Assembly: GCA_016794625.1 (NCBI GenBank)
Contig: JAEUGY010000016.1
Location: 1 to 64,000 of the forward strand
From: Opitutaceae bacterium
GTDB taxonomy: Bacteria; Verrucomicrobiota; Verrucomicrobiia; Opitutales; Opitutaceae
DNA length: 64,000 nucleotides
Reading direction: 5' to 3'
Below the pieces are notes generated by a model. It was not told the origin of the DNA and did no database searches. It saw nothing but the letters and a program-made list of their open reading frames with translations. The translations under genes and the position numbers were made by a program. Positions 34,563-43,091 of this stretch are shown here, piece by piece (the stretch's first letter is position 1; the number at the start of each line of letters is the position of its first letter).

Positions 34563-35609
34563 CTAGCGCAGGCGCAGCCGAATCCCGTCGGGCGCGGGCT
34601 GCGCCTCGAGACGGAAGCCGGTTTGGAGCAGCCGGATGAACCCCTCGACATCATTCACCCAATAGATGCCGCTCAGCCGGATGGCGGCGGCGGCGTGGTC
34701 CGACACGATCAGCGGGGGCCGGCCTTCGCGATTGAAGTAGGTGACCGCTTCGCCGAGCGGAATGTTGGTGAATTCCACCCGCTGTTCCCGCCAGGCTAGC
34801 AGGGAATCCCGATCGCGGGCCGTGACCACGGCGACCTTGCCCGGCCCGGGATTGCCGGCGGTGTCGAGGGGCACGCGCACGCGGGAATTGGCCTCGAGCA
34901 GAAGTTGTTCGGGCGGCGTCGGCGCATCGACGATCGAAGGCGATTGTCCGCCAGGGCCGGATCCAGGCGGAGCGGATTCGGTCGGCTTCTGCACCGCGAC
35001 ACGGCCCTCTGTCACGAGCACGGCGATCTCGGCCTCGTCATAGCGGACGGAGAAGACGGTTCCGACGGCCCGGACAGCGACCTCGCCGGCGGTCACGATG
35101 AACGGGCGCTTTGTGTCGTGCGCCACCTGAAACAGTGCCTCGCCGCCGAGCAGGGTGACTGCGCGGGTGTCGGGCGAGAAGGAGACGCGGATTTCCGCGC
35201 CCGCATTCAGCTCCACGGTCGTGCCATCGGGGAGCGTGCGCAGATCCGGCCGCGCGGTGACCGCGAGGGAGCGGGCGGTGGGGACGAGCGGGGTGGTGGG
35301 ACGGTTGAAGGAGATCCAAGCCACACCCACGAGCAAGAGTGCGAGCCCGGCGGCGGCGAGGCTCTGGTGGCGACGGCGACGACGGGTGGCGCGGCGATTC
35401 AGGCGGTCGACCGCGGCCGCGCCCAGGCCGGTGTGGGCGGGAAAGGCCACGGTGCGGAGAGTCGATTCAAACTCGGCGTACGCGGCGGCGTGCCGGGGGT
35501 CGGCCGCCACCCAGGCTTGAAACGCGGCCTCCTCGGCGGGCGAGAGCGGAGCGCAGTGTCGTGCCGCCCAGGAGGCGGCTTGGTCTTCGATTGAGGAGGA
35601 AGGCGTCAC
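34563..35609 (-). CDS. FecR-type anti-sigma/transmembrane sensor
   Basis: This 348-residue protein starts at GTG 35609, which overlaps the sigma-factor stop (GTGA). The N-terminal cytoplasmic part carries the FecR_N motif (AASWAARHCAPLSPAEEAAFQAW, AADPRHAAAYAEFE). One membrane helix (LAAAGLALLLVGVAWISF) follows, then the periplasmic FecR domain (RTLPDGTTVELNAGAEIRV, GEALFQVAHDTKRPFIV, AVGTVFSVRYD). The C-terminal STN-like domain (PLGEAVTYFNREGRPPLIV) contacts the receptor's STN domain in the Fec paradigm. It lies between the sigma gene and the receptor, the classic order. Confidence 0.9.
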   Translation of the reverse strand: MTPSSSIEDQAASWAARHCAPLSPAEEAAFQAWVAADPRHAAAYAEFESTLRTVAFPAHTGLGAAAVDRLNRRATRRRRRHQSLAAAGLALLLVGVAWISFNRPTTPLVPTARSLAVTARPDLRTLPDGTTVELNAGAEIRVSFSPDTRAVTLLGGEALFQVAHDTKRPFIVTAGEVAVRAVGTVFSVRYDEAEIAVLVTEGRVAVQKPTESAPPGSGPGGQSPSIVDAPTPPEQLLLEANSRVRVPLDTAGNPGPGKVAVVTARDRDSLLAWREQRVEFTNIPLGEAVTYFNREGRPPLIVSDHAAAAIRLSGIYWVNDVEGFIRLLQTGFRLEAQPAPDGIRLRLR

Positions 35610-36157
35610 GGCTGGGCTCCGCGCTCCTTGAGGTAGTCGCGGCATCTTTTCATTCCGCGGGCGATCTGCACGTACACCGTGTTCTCGGAAAGCTCCAGCC
35701 GGCGGGCGATCTCCGCGGGGGCGATACGCTGGAGCAGGGCGAGTTGGAGGATTTCGCGACACCTTCCCGGCAGCTGATCGACGGCCTCGACGGCGAGTTC
35801 GAAGCGCTGCCGCAGATCGGCCAGCTCCGCCGCATTGCGTTCGCTGGCGAGCAGGTTCCATTCGGGCAGATCGCTGAGAGGGACGTCCGAGTAGAATTTG
35901 CGCCGCCGGAAGAGCGTGAGCGCGGTATTGCGCGCGATGGTGAAAAAGTAGGAACGGGCCGACGCCACGCGTCCGGCGGCGCCGGCCCGCAGCAGTTTCA
36001 GGTAGGATTCCTGAACGACGTCGTCGGTTTCGACCGAGGGAAAATGAGCCTGCAGGTAGTGGCGCAGCGCCGGTTCATGGGGACGCACCTCCTCCGAGAG
36101 CCAGCGGCTCTGCTCGGGTGCGGGAACCGGTTCGGAAGCGGAGAAGATCGAGCCCAC
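35606..36157 (-). CDS. ECF sigma factor (FecI-like)
   Basis: The call is about 183 residues from GTG 36157, a normal ECF length. Region 2 contains LRHYLQAHFPSVETDDVVQESYLKLL and YFFTIARNTALTLFRRRK. Region 4 contains LPGRCREILQLALLQRIAPAEIARRLELSENTVYVQIARGMKRC. An open frame extends further upstream to 36376, but its residues are not sigma-like. A GGAGG lies 13 bases before GTG 36157, so the start is tentative. It is expected to direct transcription of the receptor-sialidase operon when FecR releases it. Confidence 0.85.
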   Translation of the reverse strand: MGSIFSASEPVPAPEQSRWLSEEVRPHEPALRHYLQAHFPSVETDDVVQESYLKLLRAGAAGRVASARSYFFTIARNTALTLFRRRKFYSDVPLSDLPEWNLLASERNAAELADLRQRFELAVEAVDQLPGRCREILQLALLQRIAPAEIARRLELSENTVYVQIARGMKRCRDYLKERGAQP

Positions 36158-36358
36158 GGCGGACGAAGCGCCTCCATCCGAAAGGCGAAAGGCCGTCCGC
36201 TGACAAGGGATTTCTTCCGACGAGACCGCCCCACACCGGTTCGCGGTCGACCCTTTGCCGAGCCGCGGCGGCAGTCTGCCGAGCGAGTGAGGACGCGTCA
36301 AAACCCCGCGGCGCGCAGCCCCCCGCCGCGCCCGGCCCCGCAGCGGAACCGAAGTACC

Positions 36359-36401
36359 AACCCGGCGAAGTGTCATCCGGCAGATGACACTTCGCCGGGT
36401 T
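36359..36401. repeat. Perfect 19-bp inverted repeat, 5-base loop
   Basis: Left arm AACCCGGCGAAGTGTCATC (36359-36377), loop CGGCA, right arm GATGACACTTCGCCGGGTT (36383-36401). No mismatch. It is not followed by a T-run on either strand, so it is not a standard terminator. It could be an operator, a mobile-element end or a structured RNA element. Confidence 0.85.
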
Positions 36402-36510
36402 GCTGGCGCCGGTCAACGGCTGGGCGCGGCGGCTTCGGGGCGGATGGCGCGGCCGTTTGCAACTCGGCGGTGTCGCTCAGGTGCCATCGTGCGTGCGTTG
36501 CACCGAAGTC

Positions 36511-36539
36511 TGTGCGGAATCGGCCGCAGCGGTCATATC
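36511..36539 (+). promoter_or_regulatory. Putative sigma promoter block, shared with 41610-41638
   Basis: TGTGCGG-nn-TCGG-n7-GGTCATATC lies 14 bases before ATG 36553. The same letters with identical spacing lie 14 bases before the intact paralogue at 41652. This suggests a conserved -35/-10 pair, perhaps autoregulated. Confidence 0.5.
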
Positions 36540-36552
36540 CTAGGCAGACACG

Positions 36553-37534
36553 ATGCCGACCGATGCCGAACTCCTGCAGCGTTATGTCGACCAACATAAA
36601 GAGGGTGCCTTCGGGGCGATCGTCGGCCGGTACTTGGGACTGGTCCACGGCTCGGCCTGCCGCCGCCTCGGTCCCCGCGTCCATCTCGCCGAGGACGTCT
36701 GCCAGCGGGTCTTCACCCACCTCGCGGCGCGCTCCCGGCCTCTTCCACCATCCGGCCCTGGGAGCGTGGCTGCATCGCTGCACCCGCAACCTCAGCCTGG
36801 AGATCCTGCGCAAGAAACACCGGGTGGAGAAACTCGCGCAGTCCGTCACCTCGATAAGCAATCCTTCGACTCCACCCGAGCCGAGCATCGAATGGGAACG
36901 CGTCCGCCCCCTGCTCGACGAGGCCATTGATCGCTTGCCGGAGAGCGACCATGAGATCGTCCTGCTGCGATACTTTGGCGGTCTCTCCTTTGCCGAAGCG
37001 GGTTAGCGGTTGCGTCTCAAGGGGAACATTGCTCGCAGGCGCGCCACGCGCGCGCTCGACCGGCTGCGGGACAACCTCGCGACGCGCGGGGTGGACTCGT
37101 CCGCCGCCGCGCTGGCCAGCCCTGTCCTCGCCGCCGTGGTTTGGCAGGCGGTGCCCCAGACCCTCAGCTCGGCCGAACTTGCCATGCTTCGCACCGAAAA
37201 CGAACGGATCAACCGAATCGTCCGCGTGGAAACGCTGCCGGAGCGTGCGCGGGTGGTTACTCAGGCGGCCGCCGCCCACAGCGCCGCCCGCAGCGCCTCT
37301 GCGCCGGAGCGGAGTCTCCCCTCAGCCGCAGCGGAGCCGGCGGCGGGTGCGAAGTCTCCCTCCGGCGCAGACCGCAGTATCCGTGGCCATACGTTTCACG
37401 GTCAGGACACCGTAGCGAACGCCGGCCTGAGTTTTGCCTACGCGAGTGACGCCACCGACGGCGACGTCTATGAGGATCCTTTCCGCGACGTGGCAAACCA
37501 ACCGGACTGGTTCGGATGCTCGGGCACAAGATAG
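36553..37534 (+). pseudogene. Decayed paralogue of the membrane-tethered sigma factor
   Basis: It begins MPTDAELLQRYVDQ like the intact gene at 41652. It shifts frame near 36725 (the homologous HPALGAWLHRCTRN block continues in the next frame). It meets a TAG at 37004-37006 in place of a conserved codon (FAEAG-stop-RLRLKGN), and continues in that frame with RATRALDRLRDNLATRGVDSSAAAL. Compared with the intact copy, the Ala/Gly-rich stretch and membrane segment before VVWQAVP are deleted. The C-terminal domain breaks off after SFAYASDATDGD. At least one frameshift, one stop, one deletion and a truncation show it is dead. It is transcribed towards the TonB receptor gene, as a leftover of a duplicated regulatory module. 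Confidence 0.85.
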
Positions 37535-37882
37535 GTGCCTTGTTCCGCTCCGCGGCTGCGCGCTGCCGGCATGGCGGCGATCGCCCGTCTTTTCTTGACC
37601 CCGACTGAACCGCTTTCGACCGGGCACATCTGCCAAGACCCCTCGTCCGAAACCGCCCAAGGGTGACCTCTTGCATCCTATACCGCTTGTTAGGAGGGAT
37701 TTATGGTCAGCGATGCGATCGTGCCACCCGGACGAAGCGTGTCAGGGACCACCGGTTTTTCACCTTAGTATCCCGGCAGTATTGGTCAGTTCGAGGGGTT
37801 GTTTTGGCTGCTCCGCCAGTGCTATGCTGGGGGGTGAGAGGGGGTCAAAACTCCATTTGAGCCCGCCTCATTTTCTACCCCT
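37535..37882. other. Leader region of the large TonB receptor
   Basis: These 348 bases contain no gene. They hold a candidate promoter (37799-37828) and an untranslated leader of roughly 45-50 bases. I looked for a cobalamin riboswitch and saw no conserved box. Confidence 0.4.
37799..37828 (+). promoter_or_regulatory. Candidate housekeeping promoter of the TonB receptor gene
   Basis: TTGTTT (37799-37804), an 18-base spacer and TATGCT (37823-37828) with an extended TGC before it. The start codon follows at 37883. Assigned by eye. Confidence 0.4.
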
Positions 37883-40800
37883 ATGAAAACAGCCTACTCC
37901 CTGTTGTCTCGGCGCGCCGTTCGCTGGATGGCCGTCTTGGCGCTTGTCCCGGCCCTTACGCCCGCGCTCGCGCTGGCCCAGCTGGCCCCTCCCGCTTCCA
38001 AGACCGAGGAAACCACCGCTCCGGCCCCGGGTGCGAAACCCAAGACGGTGCCGATCGAGCCGGCGGTCGCCAAACAATCCGAGGAGACCTTGGTGGAGCT
38101 TTCGCCGTTCGAAGTGGTGGCTGACACCACCGGATACTTTCAGTCGAACTCGATGTCGGGCACCCGTCTCAATTCGAAGATCGAAGACCTGGGTCAGTCG
38201 ATCACGGTCATGACCAAGGAGCAGATGTCGGACTTTGCGATGCTCGACATCAATGACGTGTTCGACCACATGGCGAGCACCGAGGGCACCGGATCCTACT
38301 CCGAGTTCGTCACCGACCGCACCGGCGCGGTGGTCGACAATGTCGCCCTCAGCCCGAACACGGCCAATCGCGTGCGCGGCATCGGCAGCAGCAACATCGC
38401 CTTCAACAACATCGCGACGACCGGCCGCGTGCCCGTCGATCCGCTCTGGATGGATTCGCTCGAGCTGAGTCGCGGACCGAATGCCAATATCTTCGGCCTC
38501 GGCAACGCCTCCGGCACCGTCAACCAGGTGCCCGCCACCGCGAATTTGTCCCGTGACTTCACCAAGGCTGAACTCCGCGTCGACAGTTACGGCGGCTGGC
38601 GTGGCTCCCTCGATGTGAACCGCCGGGTGTTGAAGGACAAGCTGGCTGTACGGGCGAGTTATGCGGAACAGCACATCGGTTTTGTCCGCAAGCCCTCGGG
38701 CGAAGACGTCCGCCGCCTGAGCCTCCAGGTCAAGTACCAGCCCTTCAAGAACACCACCCTCTCGGCTTCCTGGTACGGCTACAAGAACACGGCGGTGCGA
38801 CCGAACTTCACCACGCCGCGCGACTACTATACGGATTGGCTCGAGGCGGGCAGGCCCATGTGGAATCCGGTCACCCGTCTGGTGACGTTTGCCGACGGCC
38901 GGATCATGGGCAACGGCAATGTCGTTGGATCCACCACACCCTACACCGCCACGCCGTCCATCTTCACCGGTGGTGCGGAGAGCCGTTCACCGTTCCAGAT
39001 CGGCGCCCCGGGTGAAGCGCCCTATTGGACGATGGCGCGTTACACCGCCAATCCGGCGACGCCGGCGGGTAACAACTTTTCCACCACCGACCCCTTTGCC
39101 TCCGCCGCTTCGGGCATCGGTCTCTTGACCATGGGGGCGTCGGATACCTTCACGGCCACCCAGCAGCCGCTGTACAACTCCGTCGCTCGTCCCATCGCGG
39201 ACAAGGGGCTCTACGACTGGACCGACATCAACCTGATGGGCAACAGCAAAGCGTGGGACGACGTCGACACCTACATGGCCCAGCTCGACCAGATCTTTTT
39301 GAACAGCGCCCGGCAGACCCTGGCGGCCCAGGCCACCTTCATGCGCGAGGATGCCAAGCGCATCGAGAACCAGCCCATGGGCGTGGCCAGCGTAAACAGC
39401 AACGTCGGCCAGATGCAGCCCGACGTGAACTCCCACTACCTGGACGGCACGCCGAACCCCTATGCCGGCCGTCCCTACCTGCGGAGCAGCGAGCCCTTCC
39501 TCCGCGTCCGGCCCATGCTGTGGGAAACCGCCCGCGCCCAGGCGGTCTATCGCTTCGATTTCAGCCAGAACGACGGTTTCACGAGGTGGTTCGGCACGCA
39601 GCAGGTCCTTGGCTACTATGAATACAAGGATCAGCAAAGCCGCCAGTACCACTACCGGCACACCTCGCTCGGCAAGGACAAGGCCTGGCAGCAGAAGTAT
39701 GCCAATACGCTGCTCGGCACGCAGACGGTGACCAACATCAATCCCCAATACCTGATCAACGGCACCTCCATCGTCCCGGGCAACTACACGCGGGTCAACG
39801 AACAGTACTATGTCGGCAGTACGCCCGGTGGCGGCATCCAGTATGCCCCGAGCTATTTCCCCGAGGGCATCAGCCTTCCCTTTGTCTGGGGTCCGTCGGC
39901 CACGGCGATGATCCGGGACGTGTCCCCCATCGGCTGGTCTCCGGCTCCCGGTGGCGGTCTTTCCAATGTCAACACCGTGGTCAAGACCACGGGCGGGCTG
40001 CTTCAGAGCACGTTCCTGAACGGCAAGCTCGTGGGCACGTTCGGCCGGCGCAAGGACAAGGTGTTTGACCGCAATGCCCCCTTTGCGACCCTGACCTCGG
40101 ATCTCCGGGATTACGACTTCGATGCCTCCGCCGCGTGGAACCCCGCGTGGCGTATGGCCCAAGGCACGACAAGCTCGTTCTCGGTGGTCGCCCGTCCGTT
40201 CAAGGACTTCCGGTCCCTCCGGTCGCGGGCCGAGAGCGGCAGCGGCATCGGCCGCTTCCTCGCCGAGGCCGCCACTGGTCTGTCGCTGACCTACAACAAG
40301 TCCGACAACTTCATCGCCCAGGGGCCGGCCTACGATCTCTTCCTCAAGCAGCTTCCGAATCAGACCGGCACGAGCAAAGACCTTGGCTTCTGGCTGACCT
40401 TGCTGGATGCGAAGCTCTCCATCCGCTACACCAACTTCGTGACCAATCAGCTCAATCTGCGCAACGGAGACATCTCCACGATGGCTCAGCGCATCCTGCG
40501 CTATGAGGGCTTTGTCGCCAACGACGCCTGGAACCTGCGGAGCCAGGCCACCGCCTGGCTGAACGGTCTCGGCACCGGCGGCACCGCCACCAATGAGCAG
40601 ATCGCCGCGGCCATCAAGATGCCGATTGAGCAGTACAATGGGTTGCGGACGATCGGCGCCAACGGCACCTACGCCGCGGTCAACGATGCGGAGTCGAAGG
40701 GACATGAGTTGGAAATCAACTACAACCCGACCAAGTATTGGACCGTCAGCGCCTCGGTCACGAAGACCCAATCGATCAACACGGCGGCGGGTGCGGCCGT

Positions 40801-41512
40801 CGACGAGTACATCGCCGCCCGCATGCCGGTCTGGACCACCCTGGAGGATCCGCGTTACACCCAGACGACCGCGACGATCAATGGTGTCACCACCCCGATC
40901 AACGCCACCAACATCCCGACCGGAGCCACGGGCAAGCTGCTCTGGTGGAACATCCTGGGAACGACCTTCAGCAGCGGGCCCACGGGGGCCGGCTACAACG
41001 CCACCAACTCGGCGGCGACGAATTTCGCCGGCAACGTCAATGCCCCGATGGCCGTCTTCCGCGCCCTGATCGGCCGCCCGCGGCCGCAGATCCGCGAGTA
41101 TTCGGCCAAGCTGAGCACCCGGTACAATCTGGCTGGCTTCAGCGACAACAAGATCATCAAGGCCATGAGCGTGGGTGGTTCCGTGCGCTACGCCAGCAAG
41201 GGCTCCATCGGGTTCTACGGCCTCGGCTACACGGAAAACATGGACCTGACACTCCCGGCCAATCGTATTCTAGCACTCGACCCCAACCGGCCGATCTACT
41301 CGCCCGCCGAGACCTACGTTGACATGTTCGTCACCTACAGCACGAAACTCTTCAACGACAAGGTCCGCGCCCGGTTCCAGCTCAACGTGAAGAACCTGCA
41401 GGAGAACGGGGGAGGGCTCCAGGCGACCGGTGCGTTCTTCGACGGAAAGGCTCAAACCTACCGCATTGTCGACCCGCGTCAGTTTGTCCTGTCCGCTTCA
41501 TTCGACCTCTAA
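37883..41512 (+). CDS. Large TonB-dependent outer-membrane receptor
   Basis: This 1209-residue receptor has a signal peptide (VLALVPALTPALALAQ), a Pro/Ala/Lys-rich linker and VELSPFEVVADTTGYF at the TonB-box position. The plug contains TRLNSKIEDLGQSITVMTKEQM, NRVRGIGSSNIAFNNI and LELSRGPNANIFGLGNASGTVN. A very long barrel ends with RQFVLSASFDL. There is no STN domain, so signalling through FecR is unlikely. It is followed by an intrinsic terminator and then a sigma factor with a membrane segment. Large receptors of this form are typical of Opitutaceae and usually import oligosaccharides. The ligand is unknown. Confidence 0.9.
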   Translation: MKTAYSLLSRRAVRWMAVLALVPALTPALALAQLAPPASKTEETTAPAPGAKPKTVPIEPAVAKQSEETLVELSPFEVVADTTGYFQSNSMSGTRLNSKIEDLGQSITVMTKEQMSDFAMLDINDVFDHMASTEGTGSYSEFVTDRTGAVVDNVALSPNTANRVRGIGSSNIAFNNIATTGRVPVDPLWMDSLELSRGPNANIFGLGNASGTVNQVPATANLSRDFTKAELRVDSYGGWRGSLDVNRRVLKDKLAVRASYAEQHIGFVRKPSGEDVRRLSLQVKYQPFKNTTLSASWYGYKNTAVRPNFTTPRDYYTDWLEAGRPMWNPVTRLVTFADGRIMGNGNVVGSTTPYTATPSIFTGGAESRSPFQIGAPGEAPYWTMARYTANPATPAGNNFSTTDPFASAASGIGLLTMGASDTFTATQQPLYNSVARPIADKGLYDWTDINLMGNSKAWDDVDTYMAQLDQIFLNSARQTLAAQATFMREDAKRIENQPMGVASVNSNVGQMQPDVNSHYLDGTPNPYAGRPYLRSSEPFLRVRPMLWETARAQAVYRFDFSQNDGFTRWFGTQQVLGYYEYKDQQSRQYHYRHTSLGKDKAWQQKYANTLLGTQTVTNINPQYLINGTSIVPGNYTRVNEQYYVGSTPGGGIQYAPSYFPEGISLPFVWGPSATAMIRDVSPIGWSPAPGGGLSNVNTVVKTTGGLLQSTFLNGKLVGTFGRRKDKVFDRNAPFATLTSDLRDYDFDASAAWNPAWRMAQGTTSSFSVVARPFKDFRSLRSRAESGSGIGRFLAEAATGLSLTYNKSDNFIAQGPAYDLFLKQLPNQTGTSKDLGFWLTLLDAKLSIRYTNFVTNQLNLRNGDISTMAQRILRYEGFVANDAWNLRSQATAWLNGLGTGGTATNEQIAAAIKMPIEQYNGLRTIGANGTYAAVNDAESKGHELEINYNPTKYWTVSASVTKTQSINTAAGAAVDEYIAARMPVWTTLEDPRYTQTTATINGVTTPINATNIPTGATGKLLWWNILGTTFSSGPTGAGYNATNSAATNFAGNVNAPMAVFRALIGRPRPQIREYSAKLSTRYNLAGFSDNKIIKAMSVGGSVRYASKGSIGFYGLGYTENMDLTLPANRILALDPNRPIYSPAETYVDMFVTYSTKLFNDKVRARFQLNVKNLQENGGGLQATGAFFDGKAQTYRIVDPRQFVLSASFDL

Positions 41513-41531
41513 GGGACGAATCATCCCGAAC

Positions 41532-41568
41532 ATCGCCGTCATCCTCGTGGGTGACGGCGATTTTTTTT
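41532..41568 (+). terminator. Intrinsic terminator after the TonB receptor
   Basis: Stem ATCGCCGTCA / TGACGGCGAT (41532-41541 and 41552-41561) with a 10-base loop, followed by a run of eight T. It sits 19 bases after the receptor stop and ends that transcript before the sigma gene. Confidence 0.9.
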
Positions 41569-41609
41569 GCCGTAGCACCAGCGTTCGCGCCTGAATTTTT
41601 AGGAAATTC

Positions 41610-41638
41610 TGTGCGGTGTCGGGCTTCGGGGTCATATC
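41610..41638 (+). promoter_or_regulatory. Putative sigma promoter block, shared with 36511-36539
   Basis: TGTGCGG-nn-TCGG-n7-GGTCATATC lies 14 bases before ATG 41652 and is spaced exactly as in front of the decayed paralogue. Confidence 0.5.
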
Positions 41639-41651
41639 TCTGTGAGACCTG

Positions 41652-43091
41652 ATGCCAACCGATGCCGAACTCCTGCAGCGCTACGTGGACCAGCAGGACG
41701 AGACTGCCTTTGCGGCGATCGTCAGCCGGTACCTCGGCTTGGTCCATGGATCGGCGTGCCGTCGTTTGGGATCGCGGGCCCATCTCGCCGAAGACGTGTG
41801 CCAGCGGGTCTTCGCCGCCCTGGCCCGCCGCGCGGCCGGGCTCGTCGACCACCCCGCCTTGGGTGCATGGCTGCACCGCTGCACCCGCAACATCAGTTTC
41901 GAGCTGCTGCGCGGCGAGCAGCGGGTCGAAAAGCTCGCGCAGTCCGTCCTTTCGATGAGCGATGCTCCCTCTATGCCCGAACCGCCGGTCGACTGGGAGC
42001 GGCTTCGACCGCTGCTCGACGAGGCCATCGACCGGTTGAAAGAGAGTGATCGCGAGATCGTGGTCCTGCGCTACTTTGGCGGCCTCTCCTTTGCGGAGGT
42101 GGGCCGACGCTTGCGTCTCAAGGAGAACACCGCGCGCATGCGGGCCACCCGCGCTCTCGACCGACTGCGGGAGAACCTGGCGCTTCGGGGGGTCGACTCC
42201 TCCGCCGCTGCGCTCGGTGCCTTGCTGGCGAGCCCCGCACTTTCTGCCGCGCCTGGCGGGCTGGCTGCGAGCGTGGCGGCCGGCGCGATCGCCCAGGTGC
42301 CGACGGGCCTGGCGGCGGGCGCCGCCACGTTCTTTATGACCAGCAAAATCGTTGGACCGATCGTGAGCGCGGGTCTCGCCGCGGCCCTGACCGCCGTGGT
42401 TTGGCAGGCGGTGCCCCGGGCCGTGGGCTCAGTCGAGCTCGCCGCGCTGCGTGCCGAAAACGAGAGAATCAACCGGATCGTTCGCGTCGACACCCTGCCC
42501 GAGCGGGTGCAGGCCATCGCTCAGGCGGCCGCGGCGCGCAGCGCCGCACGCAGCGCCACCGTGGCGGCGCGGAGTCAACCGGCCCCCGCACCGTCGTCGG
42601 CCGGGGCGGCGGGTCCGACGTCCCCGCCCGGCGTTCCCCGTAGTATCCGAGGACATACCTTTCATGGCCAGAACACCGCACTCAACGCCGGCCGGAGCTT
42701 CGCTTACGCAAGCGACGCCACCGATGTCGATCTGCTTTCCAAACTGCTCTGGTTCGAGCCCGAGCAGCGCCGGCGCGCGTCGGAGATCCTGGCGACGATG
42801 CCGGCATCCCTGCGCGCCGAGTATTCCACGCCGGAGTTGTTCTACGCGCTGGTCATTGCAGCCGATGCCCTGATTTATCCGCCACCGGGCCCCGACACCT
42901 TTGCGAACTTCACCGCCGTGGAACTCAGCCCGGGTCGGGTCGCCATGCGCCGGAAGGGATCGGATCGCAATTTCCACGAGTACCAGCTGACACCCGAGGG
43001 CTGGAAGTTCGTCATGCCCGCGGTGGGAGTCGAACGCTGGCCCAACAACCTGAACAATGAACTGCTGGTCCGGCTCAGTCGCCAGCCGTGA
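41652..43091 (+). CDS. Sigma-70 family factor fused to a membrane segment and C-terminal domain
   Basis: This 479-residue protein has an ECF sigma N-terminus: region 2 with GSRAHLAEDVCQRVFAAL and HPALGAWLHRCTRNISFELL, region 4 with LKESDREIVVLRYFGGLSFAEVGRRLRLKENTARMR. An Ala/Gly-rich stretch and a hydrophobic helix (GPIVSAGLAAALTAVVWQAVP, ~235-257) follow, then a coiled-coil-like piece (ELAALRAENERINRIVRV). The ~180-residue C-terminal domain (RSIRGHTFHGQNTALNAG ... FANFTAVELSPGRVAMRR, TPEGWKFVMPAVGV) would lie outside the cytoplasm. A sigma factor carrying its own sensor may not need a separate anti-sigma factor. The stop overlaps the next start (GTGA). Confidence 0.85.
   Translation: MPTDAELLQRYVDQQDETAFAAIVSRYLGLVHGSACRRLGSRAHLAEDVCQRVFAALARRAAGLVDHPALGAWLHRCTRNISFELLRGEQRVEKLAQSVLSMSDAPSMPEPPVDWERLRPLLDEAIDRLKESDREIVVLRYFGGLSFAEVGRRLRLKENTARMRATRALDRLRENLALRGVDSSAAALGALLASPALSAAPGGLAASVAAGAIAQVPTGLAAGAATFFMTSKIVGPIVSAGLAAALTAVVWQAVPRAVGSVELAALRAENERINRIVRVDTLPERVQAIAQAAAARSAARSATVAARSQPAPAPSSAGAAGPTSPPGVPRSIRGHTFHGQNTALNAGRSFAYASDATDVDLLSKLLWFEPEQRRRASEILATMPASLRAEYSTPELFYALVIAADALIYPPPGPDTFANFTAVELSPGRVAMRRKGSDRNFHEYQLTPEGWKFVMPAVGVERWPNNLNNELLVRLSRQP

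Larger units (their letters stand above)
36158..36552. other. Divergent intergenic region with a perfect palindrome and a promoter
   Basis: This gap separates the ECF sigma gene from a decayed sigma gene. It contains a 19-bp perfect inverted repeat (36359-36401) and a promoter-like block (36511-36539), listed separately. No other gene was seen. Confidence 0.5.

Noticed and set aside
35339..37006. 555-residue plus-strand frame across two loci
   Set aside because: It is antisense to FecR and sigma in its first half and only at its end matches the second part of the decayed sigma factor.
37600..37882. Cobalamin or other riboswitch before the large TonB receptor
   Set aside because: I saw no conserved riboswitch box and only a promoter-like pair.
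38987..40771. 594-residue minus-strand frame
   Set aside because: It is antisense to the large TonB receptor. The receptor frame has a signal peptide, plug motifs and a terminator at its end.
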